Below are positions 1 to 7,766 of a stretch of DNA of 29,842 bases, in pieces. Location of the stretch: assembly GCA_964535545.1 (NCBI GenBank), contig CAZHUT010000006.1:1-29842 (forward strand). Direction: 5' to 3'. Origin of the DNA: DALYCO01 sp964535545. Its GTDB lineage: Bacteria > Patescibacteriota > Minisyncoccia > Phycocordibacterales > UBA9973. Each line of letters opens with the position of its first letter. Position 1 is the first letter of the stretch. A model generated the notes under the pieces. That model saw only the letters and a list, made by a program, of their open reading frames with translations, did not search any database and was not told the origin of the DNA. The translations under genes and the position numbers were made by a program.

Positions 1-184
1 AGGCCACAAAGATACTGATGCGTTGACAGATTTTGTCGCGGATACAGCTGATACGCTCAAAAGAGTGTTCGTCGTTATGGGTGAGCCAAAGTCGTCCCTT
101 TTCCTCGTCCAAAAATTGCGTGATTTCCTCGGAGTCTCAGCTGTTGCTCCAGATGCGGGGACAAGTGTGACCTTGGAATGTTAA
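1..184 (+). CDS. C-terminal end of an MBL-fold RNA-processing metallohydrolase (partial)
   Basis: The window opens inside a reading frame (codons start at base 2) that ends with TAA at 182-184 and gives about 60 residues. It contains VFVVMGEPKSS followed by a helix, then VSAVAPDAGTSVTL. This is the usual pattern of the RMBL (RNA-specificity) C-terminal domain of beta-CASP metallo-beta-lactamase nucleases, where a V-x-G-E-P strand and a final P-x-x-G-x-x-V-x-L strand close the fold. These enzymes process or degrade RNA in the cytoplasm. The catalytic metal-binding part lies upstream of the window, so activity cannot be judged. The next gene starts 17 bases later on the same strand with no terminator between, which suggests co-transcription. 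The family is fairly clear; the exact member is not. Confidence 0.6.
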   Translation, partial: GHKDTDALTDFVADTADTLKRVFVVMGEPKSSLFLVQKLRDFLGVSAVAPDAGTSVTLEC

Positions 185-201
185 ACTATAGATAGATATT
201 T

Positions 202-789
202 ATGCAGGCAGGCAAACACAATTACCTTAAAGTGAAAATTGGCGTTTCCGGCGCAACCGAAACAGGGGCGTGCGGCGTTGATGCGCTTGATCAGGCAAAA
301 GAGCTTGGACGGGAAATCGCCCGCCAGGGAAGCATTCTCATTACTGGAGGATCTTCAGGCTTTCCGATGTGGGCGGCCATGGGTGCAAAAGAGGAAAAGG
401 GCTTTGTCATCGGCCTTTCACCCGCAAGCACTGAAAAGGAACATGAGGAAGTCTATCGTATGCCGCTCCTGTACACCGATTCGATTATTTATACCGGTTT
501 CGGCGTTCCTGGACGAGATCTTATCTTTTCGCGAACGGCAGATGCAATCATTGTGGGTTGCGGTCGTGTCGGTACCGTCAATGAATTCACAGTGGCGTTT
601 CAAGAAAACAAACCAGTAGGCGTGCTTGAAGGGGAAGGCAGTATCGCTCCGCTCGTCAAAGAAATCATTGCCCGCGGCGAATACCCAACTCAAAAAATCA
701 TTTTTGATGAAGATCCAAAAAGTCTCGTTAAAAAACTTATGGCGCTGATCGAAGCTGATAGAAACGAGCGCGAAGCCAATCATGGATAA
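202..789 (+). CDS. LOG/TIGR00725-like Rossmann-fold protein
   Basis: This is a 195-residue cytoplasmic protein. The N-terminal half has the strand-glycine pattern KIGVSGATETG followed by SILITGGSSGFPMWAA, and the C-terminal half has IIVGCGRVGTVNEF, which sits where LOG-family proteins carry PGGxGTxxE. Characterised LOG enzymes release cytokinin bases from nucleotide phosphates. The TIGR00725 branch, which this resembles, is uncharacterised and may bind nucleotides or molybdenum cofactor. The first proline and glycine of PGG are replaced (GCGRVGT), so lysine decarboxylase or LOG activity should not be assumed. The ATG at 202 has no Shine-Dalgarno site. The 3' end overlaps the next gene by 8 bases (stop 787-789, next ATG 782), so it is probably translated together with the Mg2+ ATPase. 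Confidence 0.7.
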   Translation: MQAGKHNYLKVKIGVSGATETGACGVDALDQAKELGREIARQGSILITGGSSGFPMWAAMGAKEEKGFVIGLSPASTEKEHEEVYRMPLLYTDSIIYTGFGVPGRDLIFSRTADAIIVGCGRVGTVNEFTVAFQENKPVGVLEGEGSIAPLVKEIIARGEYPTQKIIFDEDPKSLVKKLMALIEADRNEREANHG

Positions 790-3184
790 GATCCGGGGCC
801 TGACACAAGAAGAAGCAAAACGGCGGCTCGCAGAAGTCGGGCCGAATTCTGTTATCCAGGAAGAGCATCAATCAGCATTTGAAAGTTTTCTCGATGAATT
901 CAAAAGCCCGCTGGTCATCATGCTTCTCGTGGCATCGGTTATTTCATTTGTTTCTGACGATATTGTCAGTGCCATACTGATTGTTGCCATTATTTTCATA
1001 AGCTCAATTATTAATTTCGTGGTTTCTCGAAAGTCTGAACGCGCGGTTGCGGCGTTGGCTGCGAAGATTGCCCTCACTTCACGAGTGATTCGGGAAGGCC
1101 AGGAGCAGGAGGTGGCGATTGCGGAACTTGTTCCGGGTGACGTTGTGGTTCTTGATGCGGGCAAGGTAGTTCCAGCTGACGGCGTCATTATTGCCGGTAG
1201 CGATTTGTATGCCAATGAAGCCAGCTTGACCGGTGAATCTATTCCGATCGAAAAGGGTATCAATGCCGAAGTTTACATGGGCAGCGGCGTCGTTACCGGC
1301 CGCGCATACATGAGTGTTACCGCAACCGGCGCAAAGACAAAATTTTATTCAATCGTTTCATTGTTGGCCCAGGAAGCACGTCCTGGCGAGTTCGAGCGAG
1401 GCATTAAGGATTTCAGCATGCTTATCACCAAGGTGGTCATCGCTATGGTTTTGGTTGTGTTCCTGATCAATGCCGTATTCAAGCATGATATTCTCCAGTC
1501 GCTTATTTTCGCCTTGGCAATCGCGGTTGGCGTAACTCCGGAAATGCTACCGATGATTATTGCGACGAATATCGCCAAGGCTTCGATTAAGATGTCGAAG
1601 AAGGGTGTAATCGTCAAGAAACTTTCTTCAGTTGAGAACTTTGGCAGCATGGATATCCTCTGTACAGACAAGACGGGGACACTGACTGAAGATCATATTA
1701 CGTTAGTGAAATATATTGGTATCGATGGAAAAGATTCTCCTGACGTCCTCGAGCATGCGTATGTAACCAGCGTGCTTCATACCGGAACCAAAACCCCGCT
1801 TGATACTGCAGTGACAGAATATAAAGACTTTGATATCTCAGAATATAAAAAGATCGACGAGATCCCCTTCGACTTTGAACGCCGACGCGACAGCATGATC
1901 GTCCAACATGCAGGAACCCATACTCTGATTGCCAAGGGCGCGCCAGAGCCGATGTTTAAGATTTCAACCATGTCAGCGGCCGACATTGAACGAAGCCGGG
2001 CATTATTTGAATCACTGTCTCAGGAAGGGTATCGTGTGATTGCCGTTGCTTCAAAACTCATTCCGTTTCAGGCTGAGGCTTATACGATTGCAGATGAAAC
2101 TGGTCTCGACTTTCTCGGCTTCATTGCTTTTATTGACCCACCAAAGCCTGATGTGAAAGAAGTCCTAACCGAACTCAAACAGCGCGGTATTGCTATTAAA
2201 ATCGTCACTGGCGACCATCCATTGGTTGCTCAGAAAATTGCCCGCGATGTGGGCCTTCCTGATACCGTCCTGCTTTCAGAAGAGATTGATCATATGACCG
2301 ATGTAGAATTGGCAAAGCATGGCGAAGAAGTTACTATTTTTGCTCGAGTCACTCCGGCTCAGAAAAATCGCATCATTACTGTTCTCCAAGGCGCAGGCCA
2401 TGTCGTCGGCTACATGGGCGATGGTATCAATGACGCACCTGCTCTGCATACTGCCGATGTAGGTATTTCAGTTGATAATGCCGTAGATGTGGCCAAAGAA
2501 GCGGCAGATATCATTCTGCTCGAAAAAAGTTTCCGTCAGCTGATTGATGGAGTAATCGAAGGCAGACGGACGTTTGCGAATACGACCAAATACATTACGA
2601 TGGCTGTCAGCTCAAATTTTGGCAATATGTTTTCCATGACTGGTGCTTCCATCTTGCTGCCATTTTTGCCAATGTTGCCAGTTCAAATTCTCCTCAATAA
2701 TCTGCTCTACGAAAGTTCCCAGATGGCCCTGACGTTCGACTCCGTTGAAGAAGAAGTGCTCCGCAAGCCGAATCCATGGAATATTTCATTCATTAAGAAA
2801 TTTATGGTTGTCTTCGGTGCCCTCAGCTCCGTCTTTGATTTCCTGACATTCTACGTTTTATACAAGGTATTTATGCTCTCAGGAGCTGCATTTCAGACAG
2901 GATGGTTTATTGAGTCCTTTGCTACTCAAGTGCTCGTTATCTTCATTATCCGTTCCCATAAGTCGATATTCAAAGCTGTCACGCCTCACGGTGCTGTAAT
3001 CTTTTCTTCAATTACTGTGGTTGCAGTTGCTTGGACGATTGCACTGACTCCACTCGGCACAATCATTGGCTTCACGTCACTTGCAGCCCACACCGTTAGC
3101 TACATATCACTTATTGTGGCCTTGTACCTCATCTCAGTTGAGTTTGTGAAGAATCTGTTTTATCGCGCAGTCGCCCTTGCATAA
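782..3184 (+). CDS. mgtA: P-type ATPase, probable Mg2+ importer (MgtA-like, P3B)
   Basis: The 800-residue membrane protein has all P-type ATPase marks in order: an N-terminal cation-ATPase segment, two membrane helices near residues 40-80, the actuator TGES loop, the phosphorylation motif DKTGTLT with acceptor D296, KGAPE in the nucleotide domain, and GDGINDAP with D547 and D551. The fourth helix reads AVGVTPEMLPMI, and the later helices carry SSNFGNMFSM and LLNNLLYESSQ. These match MgtA/MgtB Mg2+ transporters rather than Ca2+ or K+ pumps. Family members bring Mg2+ into the cytoplasm using ATP. It lacks the long N-terminal extension of enterobacterial MgtA (about 900 residues). The gene overlaps the preceding LOG-like gene and ends at a strong terminator. 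No Mg2+-sensing leader is visible because the start lies inside the upstream gene. Confidence 0.88.
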   Translation: MDKIRGLTQEEAKRRLAEVGPNSVIQEEHQSAFESFLDEFKSPLVIMLLVASVISFVSDDIVSAILIVAIIFISSIINFVVSRKSERAVAALAAKIALTSRVIREGQEQEVAIAELVPGDVVVLDAGKVVPADGVIIAGSDLYANEASLTGESIPIEKGINAEVYMGSGVVTGRAYMSVTATGAKTKFYSIVSLLAQEARPGEFERGIKDFSMLITKVVIAMVLVVFLINAVFKHDILQSLIFALAIAVGVTPEMLPMIIATNIAKASIKMSKKGVIVKKLSSVENFGSMDILCTDKTGTLTEDHITLVKYIGIDGKDSPDVLEHAYVTSVLHTGTKTPLDTAVTEYKDFDISEYKKIDEIPFDFERRRDSMIVQHAGTHTLIAKGAPEPMFKISTMSAADIERSRALFESLSQEGYRVIAVASKLIPFQAEAYTIADETGLDFLGFIAFIDPPKPDVKEVLTELKQRGIAIKIVTGDHPLVAQKIARDVGLPDTVLLSEEIDHMTDVELAKHGEEVTIFARVTPAQKNRIITVLQGAGHVVGYMGDGINDAPALHTADVGISVDNAVDVAKEAADIILLEKSFRQLIDGVIEGRRTFANTTKYITMAVSSNFGNMFSMTGASILLPFLPMLPVQILLNNLLYESSQMALTFDSVEEEVLRKPNPWNISFIKKFMVVFGALSSVFDFLTFYVLYKVFMLSGAAFQTGWFIESFATQVLVIFIIRSHKSIFKAVTPHGAVIFSSITVVAVAWTIALTPLGTIIGFTSLAAHTVSYISLIVALYLISVEFVKNLFYRAVALA

Positions 3185-3192
3185 CTGACAAC

Positions 3193-3219
3193 AAAAAATC
3201 CCCGTAACGGGGATTTTTT
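3193..3219. terminator. Bidirectional intrinsic terminator between mgtA and rplT
   Basis: A perfect 12-base inverted repeat, AAAAAATCCCCG / CGGGGATTTTTT, with a 3-base TAA loop lies in the gap between convergent genes. The A and T runs make it work on both strands, ending the mgtA transcript and the infC-rpmI-rplT transcript. Confidence 0.9.
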
Positions 3220-3227
3220 GAATTGGA

Positions 3228-3572
3228 TTATTTTACCTGTGCAATCAATCGTGCGAATGTTTCAGGATTCTTTTCCGCAAGTGTTGCGAGGATCTTTCGG
3301 TCAAGGAGAATTCCTTTCTTCTTGAGACCACCCATCAACTTTGAGTATGAGAGTGAGAAGGTGACTGCGCTTGCTGAAATCTTTGTATTCCAGAGTTTTC
3401 GCTTGTCGTTCTTCTTGTCTCGGCGGTGAGCAAATGCGTGTGCACCTGCGTGGCGGATAGCATCTCGTGCCATTGCCTCCTTTGTGCTTCGTCCGAAGCG
3501 GTAGCCCTTAACTTGGGCAAGTGTATTTCGTCGGCGCTTAGCCTTGATAACACCTCGTTTTACTCGTGACAT
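3228..3572 (-). CDS. rplT: 50S ribosomal protein L20
   Basis: This 114-residue basic protein begins MSRVKRGVIKAKRRRN and has the L20 layout: a long basic N-terminal helix followed by a globular domain with LSYSKLMGGLKKKGILLDRK and LATLAEKNPETFARLI. L20 binds 23S rRNA early in large-subunit assembly and in many bacteria represses its own operon. The normally near-invariant RxLWIxRIN segment is RKLWNTKISAS here, a clear divergence. It is the last gene of infC-rpmI-rplT, 10 bases after rpmI, and ends just before a shared terminator. There is no Shine-Dalgarno site before the ATG. Confidence 0.95.
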   Translation of the reverse strand: MSRVKRGVIKAKRRRNTLAQVKGYRFGRSTKEAMARDAIRHAGAHAFAHRRDKKNDKRKLWNTKISASAVTFSLSYSKLMGGLKKKGILLDRKILATLAEKNPETFARLIAQVK

Positions 3573-3582
3573 ATCGTGCTAG

Positions 3583-3783
3583 TTAGTTAAATGGTAAGAG
3601 ATAGCTGCGGGCCTTTGCGTTGATCTTGAATTCCTGTGTCTTGCGGCCTGCGAGCTGCTTAGTTCGACTCTGCTTTGCATTAAAATGGTTGAAGCCCGGC
3701 TTTCGCGCCTTGAGAGCTCCAGTTTTCTTGGAAATCTTCATGCGCTTAGTGATGGACTTTCGTGTTTTCATTCCTTTTGCCAT
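3583..3783 (-). CDS. rpmI: 50S ribosomal protein L35
   Basis: The 66-residue, lysine-rich protein matches L35 (usually about 65 residues): MAKGMKTRKSITKRMKIS at the start, then KARKPGFNHFNAKQS and a C-terminal SYLLPFN. L35 is a small component of the large ribosomal subunit. It sits 9 bases after infC and 10 bases before rplT, the classical gene order of this operon. Its stop is embedded in AACTAACTAGC, a string that also spans the infC stop. Confidence 0.95.
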   Translation of the reverse strand: MAKGMKTRKSITKRMKISKKTGALKARKPGFNHFNAKQSRTKQLAGRKTQEFKINAKARSYLLPFN

Positions 3784-3792
3784 ATATATTCG

Positions 3793-4368
3793 CTAGTTAG
3801 TTGATAATGGTTGCTGATTTGATTTTTCTGGTGCAGCTTTCGGAGCATCAGACTTTTTTGCAGTATCTCGTTCGATAGTGAGCTGCAATCCCTTTGGTCC
3901 GCGTTTTGCTGGATCTGAAATCTTGTAGTTCTCAGTAATGAGTTTCAATACTCGATCCAAGCGTTCTCGGAGAAATGCATCCTGCATGAATTTCATTCGT
4001 CCTGAAAGATAGAGTTCAACCTTGATGCGGTGACCTTCGGAAAGCCACTTTGAAGCAGTCTTTGCTTTGAGTTCGAGATCGTGATCGCCTGTTCCGACTT
4101 TGATCTGGATAGACTTCGTTTCACTCGTCTTTGCACCTGCTTTCATTTTCTTAGCTTTTTTGCTTTCGATGTACTGGTATTTGCCGAAATCCATGATTTT
4201 GGCAACTGGCGGCACGGCATTCGGAGAGATCTCGATGAGATCGAGTCCGAGTTCCTGTGCCTTTGCTAATGCTTCGGCGAAGGGAATAACGCCTAAGTTT
4301 TCACCATCCTCGATCAGTACTCGAAGTTCTTTAGCCCGTATTTGGTTGTTGATTCTTTCTTTCAAAAT
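3793..4368 (-). CDS. infC: Translation initiation factor IF-3, probable AUU start
   Basis: IF-3 binds the 30S subunit and checks start codon and initiator tRNA pairing. The N domain shows RINNQIRAKELRVLIEDG, GLDLIEISPNAVPPVAKIMD and FGKYQY, followed by a lysine-rich linker and the C domain (IQIKVGTGDHDLELK, GHRIKVELYLSGRM). The frame is open back to an ATG at 4437, but that ATG overlaps the -10 box of a near-consensus promoter (4436-4464), so a transcript from it would begin near 4429, downstream of the ATG. The first good candidate is ATT at 4368-4366 (then TTG), giving 191 residues and beginning MLKERINNQIRAKE, the same distance from the conserved core as in Firmicute IF-3. AUU is the classical self-regulating start of infC in enterobacteria. 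If another promoter exists, the ATG at 4437 (214 residues) could be used. Confidence 0.9.
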   Translation of the reverse strand: MLKERINNQIRAKELRVLIEDGENLGVIPFAEALAKAQELGLDLIEISPNAVPPVAKIMDFGKYQYIESKKAKKMKAGAKTSETKSIQIKVGTGDHDLELKAKTASKWLSEGHRIKVELYLSGRMKFMQDAFLRERLDRVLKLITENYKISDPAKRGPKGLQLTIERDTAKKSDAPKAAPEKSNQQPLSTN

Positions 4369-4435
4369 TGTAAATAGATAAGCACCTCGGCCTACGGAGT
4401 TAAACTCTATATGAGGAAGGACATATCGTGAGGCC

Positions 4436-4464
4436 ATAATAGCTTAAAGTCTAAGAAATGTCAA
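4436..4464 (-). promoter_or_regulatory. Promoter of infC-rpmI-rplT
   Basis: On the minus strand, TTGACA (4464-4459), a 17-base spacer and TATTAT (4441-4436) form an almost consensus sigma-70-type promoter. The predicted start is near 4429, giving a leader of about 61 nt before the ATT codon at 4368. The leader holds two competing short pairings (GGCCT with AGGCC, or CCTC with GAGG), which could matter for control, but this is weak. Confidence 0.8.
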
Positions 4465-4553
4465 CAAATATAAGGCCTTTTAGCCGTACAGCCCAAGAAA
4501 GCTATATTTGTAAGGGATTTCTGCTTTTGAGCGCTCCGTAGTAGTCTATAAGA

Positions 4554-5276
4554 GTGATTATTGTCTATAAAAACCTAGGCGAGACGCCGCTCGAAGCTCT
4601 TGAGCGAACCAGGGTGGCTGAAGGCATTGCCGCTGATGTTCCGATGACATATGCAGGACGACTGGATCCGCTGGTAGAAGGCCTGATGGTTATTTTGGTT
4701 GGCGAAGAATGCAAATCAAAGGATGAATATACTGGACTTAGCAAAACGTATGAATTTGAAATTCTTTCCGGCCTGAGTACAGATACTTATGATCTCCTTG
4801 GGTTGATAACTGAAACAAAACTTGCAGCACAGTTATATATAGAAAAAGTAAAAGAATATTTGGAGGAAAATAAAAAAACAATTATTCAGAAATATCCGCC
4901 GTATTCTTCAAAGACTGTAGATGGCAAGCAATTACACCAGCATGCTCGAGAGGGGAGTCTGCCTGAGGTGGTGCATGAGGTCTCAATGCAAAGTTGGGAA
5001 TTTCTCGGGGAACGGACTCTGCAAGCACAAGAAGTATTAAAAATAATTGAAGAAAGAATAAAGTTGGTCCACGGTGATTTCCGCCAGGAAGAAATTTTGA
5101 AAAAATGGAATGAGGTCCTGGGTTCGCAAAAAACTGAACTTCAAATTACTAAATGGCGGGTGAATGTTTCATCGGGATTTTATATTCGGCAATTAGTTCA
5201 AGATATCGGTAAGCAATTCAATGTTCCAGCCGTAACCTTCTACATCAAACGGACTAAGATCGGAGATTTTTCTTAA
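4554..5276 (+). CDS. truB: tRNA pseudouridine-55 synthase TruB
   Basis: TruB converts U55 in the T loop of tRNAs to pseudouridine. The 240-residue protein has the catalytic motif AGRLDPLVEGLMVILVG (catalytic Asp D38), SKTYEFEILSGLSTDTYD, then YPPYSSKTVDGKQLHQHAREG and, near the end, VNVSSGFYIRQLVQDIG, which matches the family's substrate-binding strands. It is shorter than the usual 300 or so residues and lacks the C-terminal PUA-like domain. The start is GTG at 4554, with no Shine-Dalgarno site and no convincing promoter of its own. It is divergent from infC across about 185 bases. Confidence 0.88.
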   Translation: MIIVYKNLGETPLEALERTRVAEGIAADVPMTYAGRLDPLVEGLMVILVGEECKSKDEYTGLSKTYEFEILSGLSTDTYDLLGLITETKLAAQLYIEKVKEYLEENKKTIIQKYPPYSSKTVDGKQLHQHAREGSLPEVVHEVSMQSWEFLGERTLQAQEVLKIIEERIKLVHGDFRQEEILKKWNEVLGSQKTELQITKWRVNVSSGFYIRQLVQDIGKQFNVPAVTFYIKRTKIGDFS

Positions 5277-5277
5277 A

Positions 5278-5306
5278 TTGACACTAGCTGTTTTTCCTTA
5301 TATATT
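5278..5306 (+). promoter_or_regulatory. Strong promoter for the 5325 gene
   Basis: TTGACA (5278-5283), a 17-base spacer and TATATT (5301-5306) start one base after the truB stop codon. The predicted start near 5313 leaves a leader of about 12 nt before the ATG at 5325. Confidence 0.8.
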
Positions 5307-5324
5307 CAGGACAAATACATATAT

Positions 5325-6113
5325 ATGGCTTTACAGCAAAAAATAAAGTGGACTACAAAGCTCCAGCCGATTTGCGATAATTTGATACACAATACATACC
5401 AGCAAATAGATTCGCCGCGTAAAGGTAATTTACGGGATAAGGATGTAAAGTTCTGGAACGAATTCGTTAGTGGATTAAAAAATGCATATGTTGCTGGCGT
5501 TCCAAAAATTGTCGAAGAACTACATGCAAAAGACATACCAGTTCTGGCTTGTATTCCTGGTATGGATTACCTTGATCTGGCCGGCAATTGTGGACACTTT
5601 CATATCCATAGCTTGAAAGACGGAAAAGTTAATTTACATCATTCGTCAAAAGACATTGACCAGGTAGTAAAAAGGTTCTACCTCAATCCGAAAAGATATA
5701 TCTACCCATTCGTTGACGGTGAGCTTAAGGACTCATTTGCCCATACGAGCGTGGGTGGTGAATCTACTTGGATAGAAGTTTCATTGCCTGAAGAAATTAA
5801 TTTGTTTCAGCCAATTATCGAGCAGTGCAATTCTCACGGTATTGTTACGCACATAATTGTCTCAAGAAACAATTACCACTTAAATGCTTTAACTCCACCA
5901 TACTTCAGAAAGACTTTTGAAGAAGAAGGGGAATTATTGCTAACTACATACCATCGAATTGATACAGCACATACGCTTCAAATTGTACTCGATCAGGTAC
6001 CAACGACAGACACGTACGGCATAGTTACTTATTTTCAAAATAGGACTAAGCCAAGCACGCTGCCTCTTGTGGAGCCTACATTAGGTAACGCCAAGTTTGT
6101 TCCGTATTGGTAA
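5325..6113 (+). CDS. Hypothetical protein, 262 aa
   Basis: I do not recognise this protein. It appears soluble, with no signal peptide or membrane segment. Visible features are an N-terminal helical segment to about residue 70, a strand-turn reading IPVLACIPGMDYLDLAGNCGHFHIHSL, a middle part with YIYPFVDGELKDSFAHTS, and a C-terminal part with GIVTHIIVSRNNYHLN. The GHFHIH cluster could bind metal, but no known motif fits. It has its own near-consensus promoter immediately after truB and its own terminator, so it is a single-gene unit set between housekeeping genes. Coding is supported by promoter, terminator and a long uninterrupted frame. Confidence 0.75.
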   Translation: MALQQKIKWTTKLQPICDNLIHNTYQQIDSPRKGNLRDKDVKFWNEFVSGLKNAYVAGVPKIVEELHAKDIPVLACIPGMDYLDLAGNCGHFHIHSLKDGKVNLHHSSKDIDQVVKRFYLNPKRYIYPFVDGELKDSFAHTSVGGESTWIEVSLPEEINLFQPIIEQCNSHGIVTHIIVSRNNYHLNALTPPYFRKTFEEEGELLLTTYHRIDTAHTLQIVLDQVPTTDTYGIVTYFQNRTKPSTLPLVEPTLGNAKFVPYW

Positions 6114-6138
6114 TATATAACATTGAAGTTTATTGTTT

Positions 6139-6167
6139 CCGCTTGCTATATGTAAGCGGATTTTTTT
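6139..6167 (+). terminator. Intrinsic terminator after the 5325 gene
   Basis: CCGCTT and AAGCGG (6139-6144 and 6154-6159) form a 6-bp stem with a 9-base loop, followed by A and seven T. Confidence 0.8.
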
Positions 6168-6179
6168 ATTTTCATAAAG

Positions 6180-6188
6180 TGCTATACT
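6180..6188 (+). promoter_or_regulatory. Extended -10 promoter of yvcK (leaderless)
   Basis: TGcTATACT lies exactly 6 bases before the ATG at 6195, so the predicted transcript starts at or beside the start codon. There is no clear -35 box; the TGn extension may replace it. Confidence 0.65.
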
Positions 6189-6194
6189 CTCCGC

Positions 6195-7172
6195 ATGAAA
6201 AATATTGTGACTATTGGCGGGGGGACGGGCAGCTACACTGTTCTGACGGGACTCAAAAATCTTGAGGGTATTTCGCTCTCAGCGCTTGTTTCTATGGCTG
6301 ATAATGGCGGTTCCACTGGTATTTTGCGTGATGAACTTGGTGTTTTGCCTCCGGGCGATGTTCGTCAATGTCTTGTTGCGCTTAGTGAACAGACAGATAT
6401 TGTTCGTGAATTGATAGGGTACCGATTTACAGAAGGTGGCTTGTCAGGGCATACATTTGGGAATATCTTGCTGGCTGCACTTGAAAAAATGACTGGTGAT
6501 TTTGCTACGGGCGTAGAAGTGGCATCTGAAATTTTAAAAACAAAAGGAACGGTGATTCCAGTGACTCATGACTCCGCGGAACTGATTGCAATGTATGACG
6601 ATGGCAGTGAAGTGGTCGGCCAGGTTGCAGTTGACGGTGCAGATTTCATTGATCGCGGATTACAGAAGATTTATTACCGAAATGAAGTAAGATTAGCTGA
6701 TCATGCCCGCGATGCAATTTTGAAAGCTGATTATATTGTAGTTGGCCCAGGAAATTATTATTCTTCAGTCATTCCGAACCTCATTGTTTCGGGCTTCAGG
6801 GAAGCAATTGCCCAAAGCACGGCCAAGCTTATTTTCCCTGTAAATCTAACGAACAAACACGAGCATACAAAAAACTGGAAAGTCAGCACGTTCGTAAAAA
6901 ATATTGAAATGTATCTCGGCAAGCAAGTCGACTATATTCTTGTAAACACAGAAGCTCCTTCGCCTGAACAGATTGAGCGTTATAAATTACAGGAAGGCGA
7001 CGGCGTGCTTGTTGAAGACGATATGAATGATCCACGTGTTGTCCATGACTCGCTCATCTCGCATATGTTTTATTCATATAATAAAGCCGATGCACGACAG
7101 AGTATTCGCAGCTTCATCCGTCACGACTCAGAAAAGATTGCGAAGTGTATTGATGGCATAATCAAAAAATAA
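6195..7172 (+). CDS. yvcK: YvcK/GlmR family protein (UPF0052, CofD-like fold)
   Basis: The 325-residue cytoplasmic protein opens with IVTIGGGTGSYTVLTGLK and continues with VSMADNGGSTGILRDE, LPPGDVRQCLVALS, GHTFGNILLAALEK, YIVVGPGNYYSSVIPNL and PVNLTNKHEHT. These are the conserved blocks of the YvcK branch of the CofD-like family. In Bacillus the protein (GlmR) binds UDP-GlcNAc and stimulates GlmS, and is needed for wall synthesis on gluconeogenic carbon. A glmS gene occurs in this same window at 24520. The ATG at 6195 is fixed by the extended -10 box 6 bases upstream. The following HAD gene begins one base after the stop, so the two form an operon. Confidence 0.92.
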   Translation: MKNIVTIGGGTGSYTVLTGLKNLEGISLSALVSMADNGGSTGILRDELGVLPPGDVRQCLVALSEQTDIVRELIGYRFTEGGLSGHTFGNILLAALEKMTGDFATGVEVASEILKTKGTVIPVTHDSAELIAMYDDGSEVVGQVAVDGADFIDRGLQKIYYRNEVRLADHARDAILKADYIVVGPGNYYSSVIPNLIVSGFREAIAQSTAKLIFPVNLTNKHEHTKNWKVSTFVKNIEMYLGKQVDYILVNTEAPSPEQIERYKLQEGDGVLVEDDMNDPRVVHDSLISHMFYSYNKADARQSIRSFIRHDSEKIAKCIDGIIKK

Positions 7173-7173
7173 T

Positions 7174-7749
7174 ATGAAACTTCTTCTCGATTTTGATGAT
7201 ACAATTTTCGACAATAGAAAATTCAAAGCATATTTTTTTAAAATGCTTGAAGATGCCGGCGTTCCAAGCGGGAAAGCAACAGTCTATTACAGTGCAGATC
7301 GTGAAGTACACGAAGTATATTCGCCACAGCGGTTTCTGAATAATCTTGCCACACAGGAAACACTTTCAAAAAAACCGGAAGCAATTTATTCTGAAATATT
7401 GGAAGCAGTCCCACAATTTGTAAACGAGCCAGTTGTTGGTCTCGTAAAAAAACTTGGCAAAGAGCATTGCTACATTATTTCTCAAGGTCAGGAAGAATAT
7501 CAGGCAGATAAAATCAATAATAGCGGCGTGAAGTCCTTGTTTAAGGAAATAATTATTGTTCCTTCCAGTAAAAAAGAAGCGATTGAAAACATCTGCCGGG
7601 AATTTCCGAATGAGAAAATCGTCTTTGCAGACGACAAACCGAAGTTTTTGGAAGACTTGAACGGCGATCACATGGCAAATCTTGTCACCGTGCTGTTTGA
7701 TGAAAATGGTTTTGCTAAGCTTGAAGCCGCTGTGAACGAAGCGGCATAA
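7174..7749 (+). CDS. HAD-superfamily hydrolase
   Basis: This is a 191-residue soluble protein with the HAD motifs: motif I LLDFDDTIFD with nucleophile D6 and acid/base D8, a helical cap to about residue 95, motif II HCYIISQG (Ser), a motif III lysine in SSKKEA, and motif IV IVFADDKPKFLED. The natural substrate is unknown; small phosphatases of this kind act on sugar phosphates, nucleotides or phosphoserine. The ATG follows the yvcK stop by one base, suggesting translational coupling and perhaps a role in the same metabolic branch. The smpB promoter follows directly after its stop. Confidence 0.8.
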   Translation: MKLLLDFDDTIFDNRKFKAYFFKMLEDAGVPSGKATVYYSADREVHEVYSPQRFLNNLATQETLSKKPEAIYSEILEAVPQFVNEPVVGLVKKLGKEHCYIISQGQEEYQADKINNSGVKSLFKEIIIVPSSKKEAIENICREFPNEKIVFADDKPKFLEDLNGDHMANLVTVLFDENGFAKLEAAVNEAA

Positions 7750-7751
7750 TG

Positions 7752-7760
7752 TGCTAGTAT
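7752..7760 (+). promoter_or_regulatory. Extended -10 promoter of smpB (leaderless)
   Basis: TGcTAGTAT ends 6 bases before the GTG at 7767, the same geometry as yvcK. It supports GTG as the start and predicts a transcript with no leader. Confidence 0.6.
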
Positions 7761-7766
7761 GGGTTC

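Noticed and set aside
4369..4437. ATG at 4437 as the start of infC
   Set aside because: It overlaps the -10 box of a near-consensus promoter, and the added residues have no IF-3 similarity. Kept only as an alternative.
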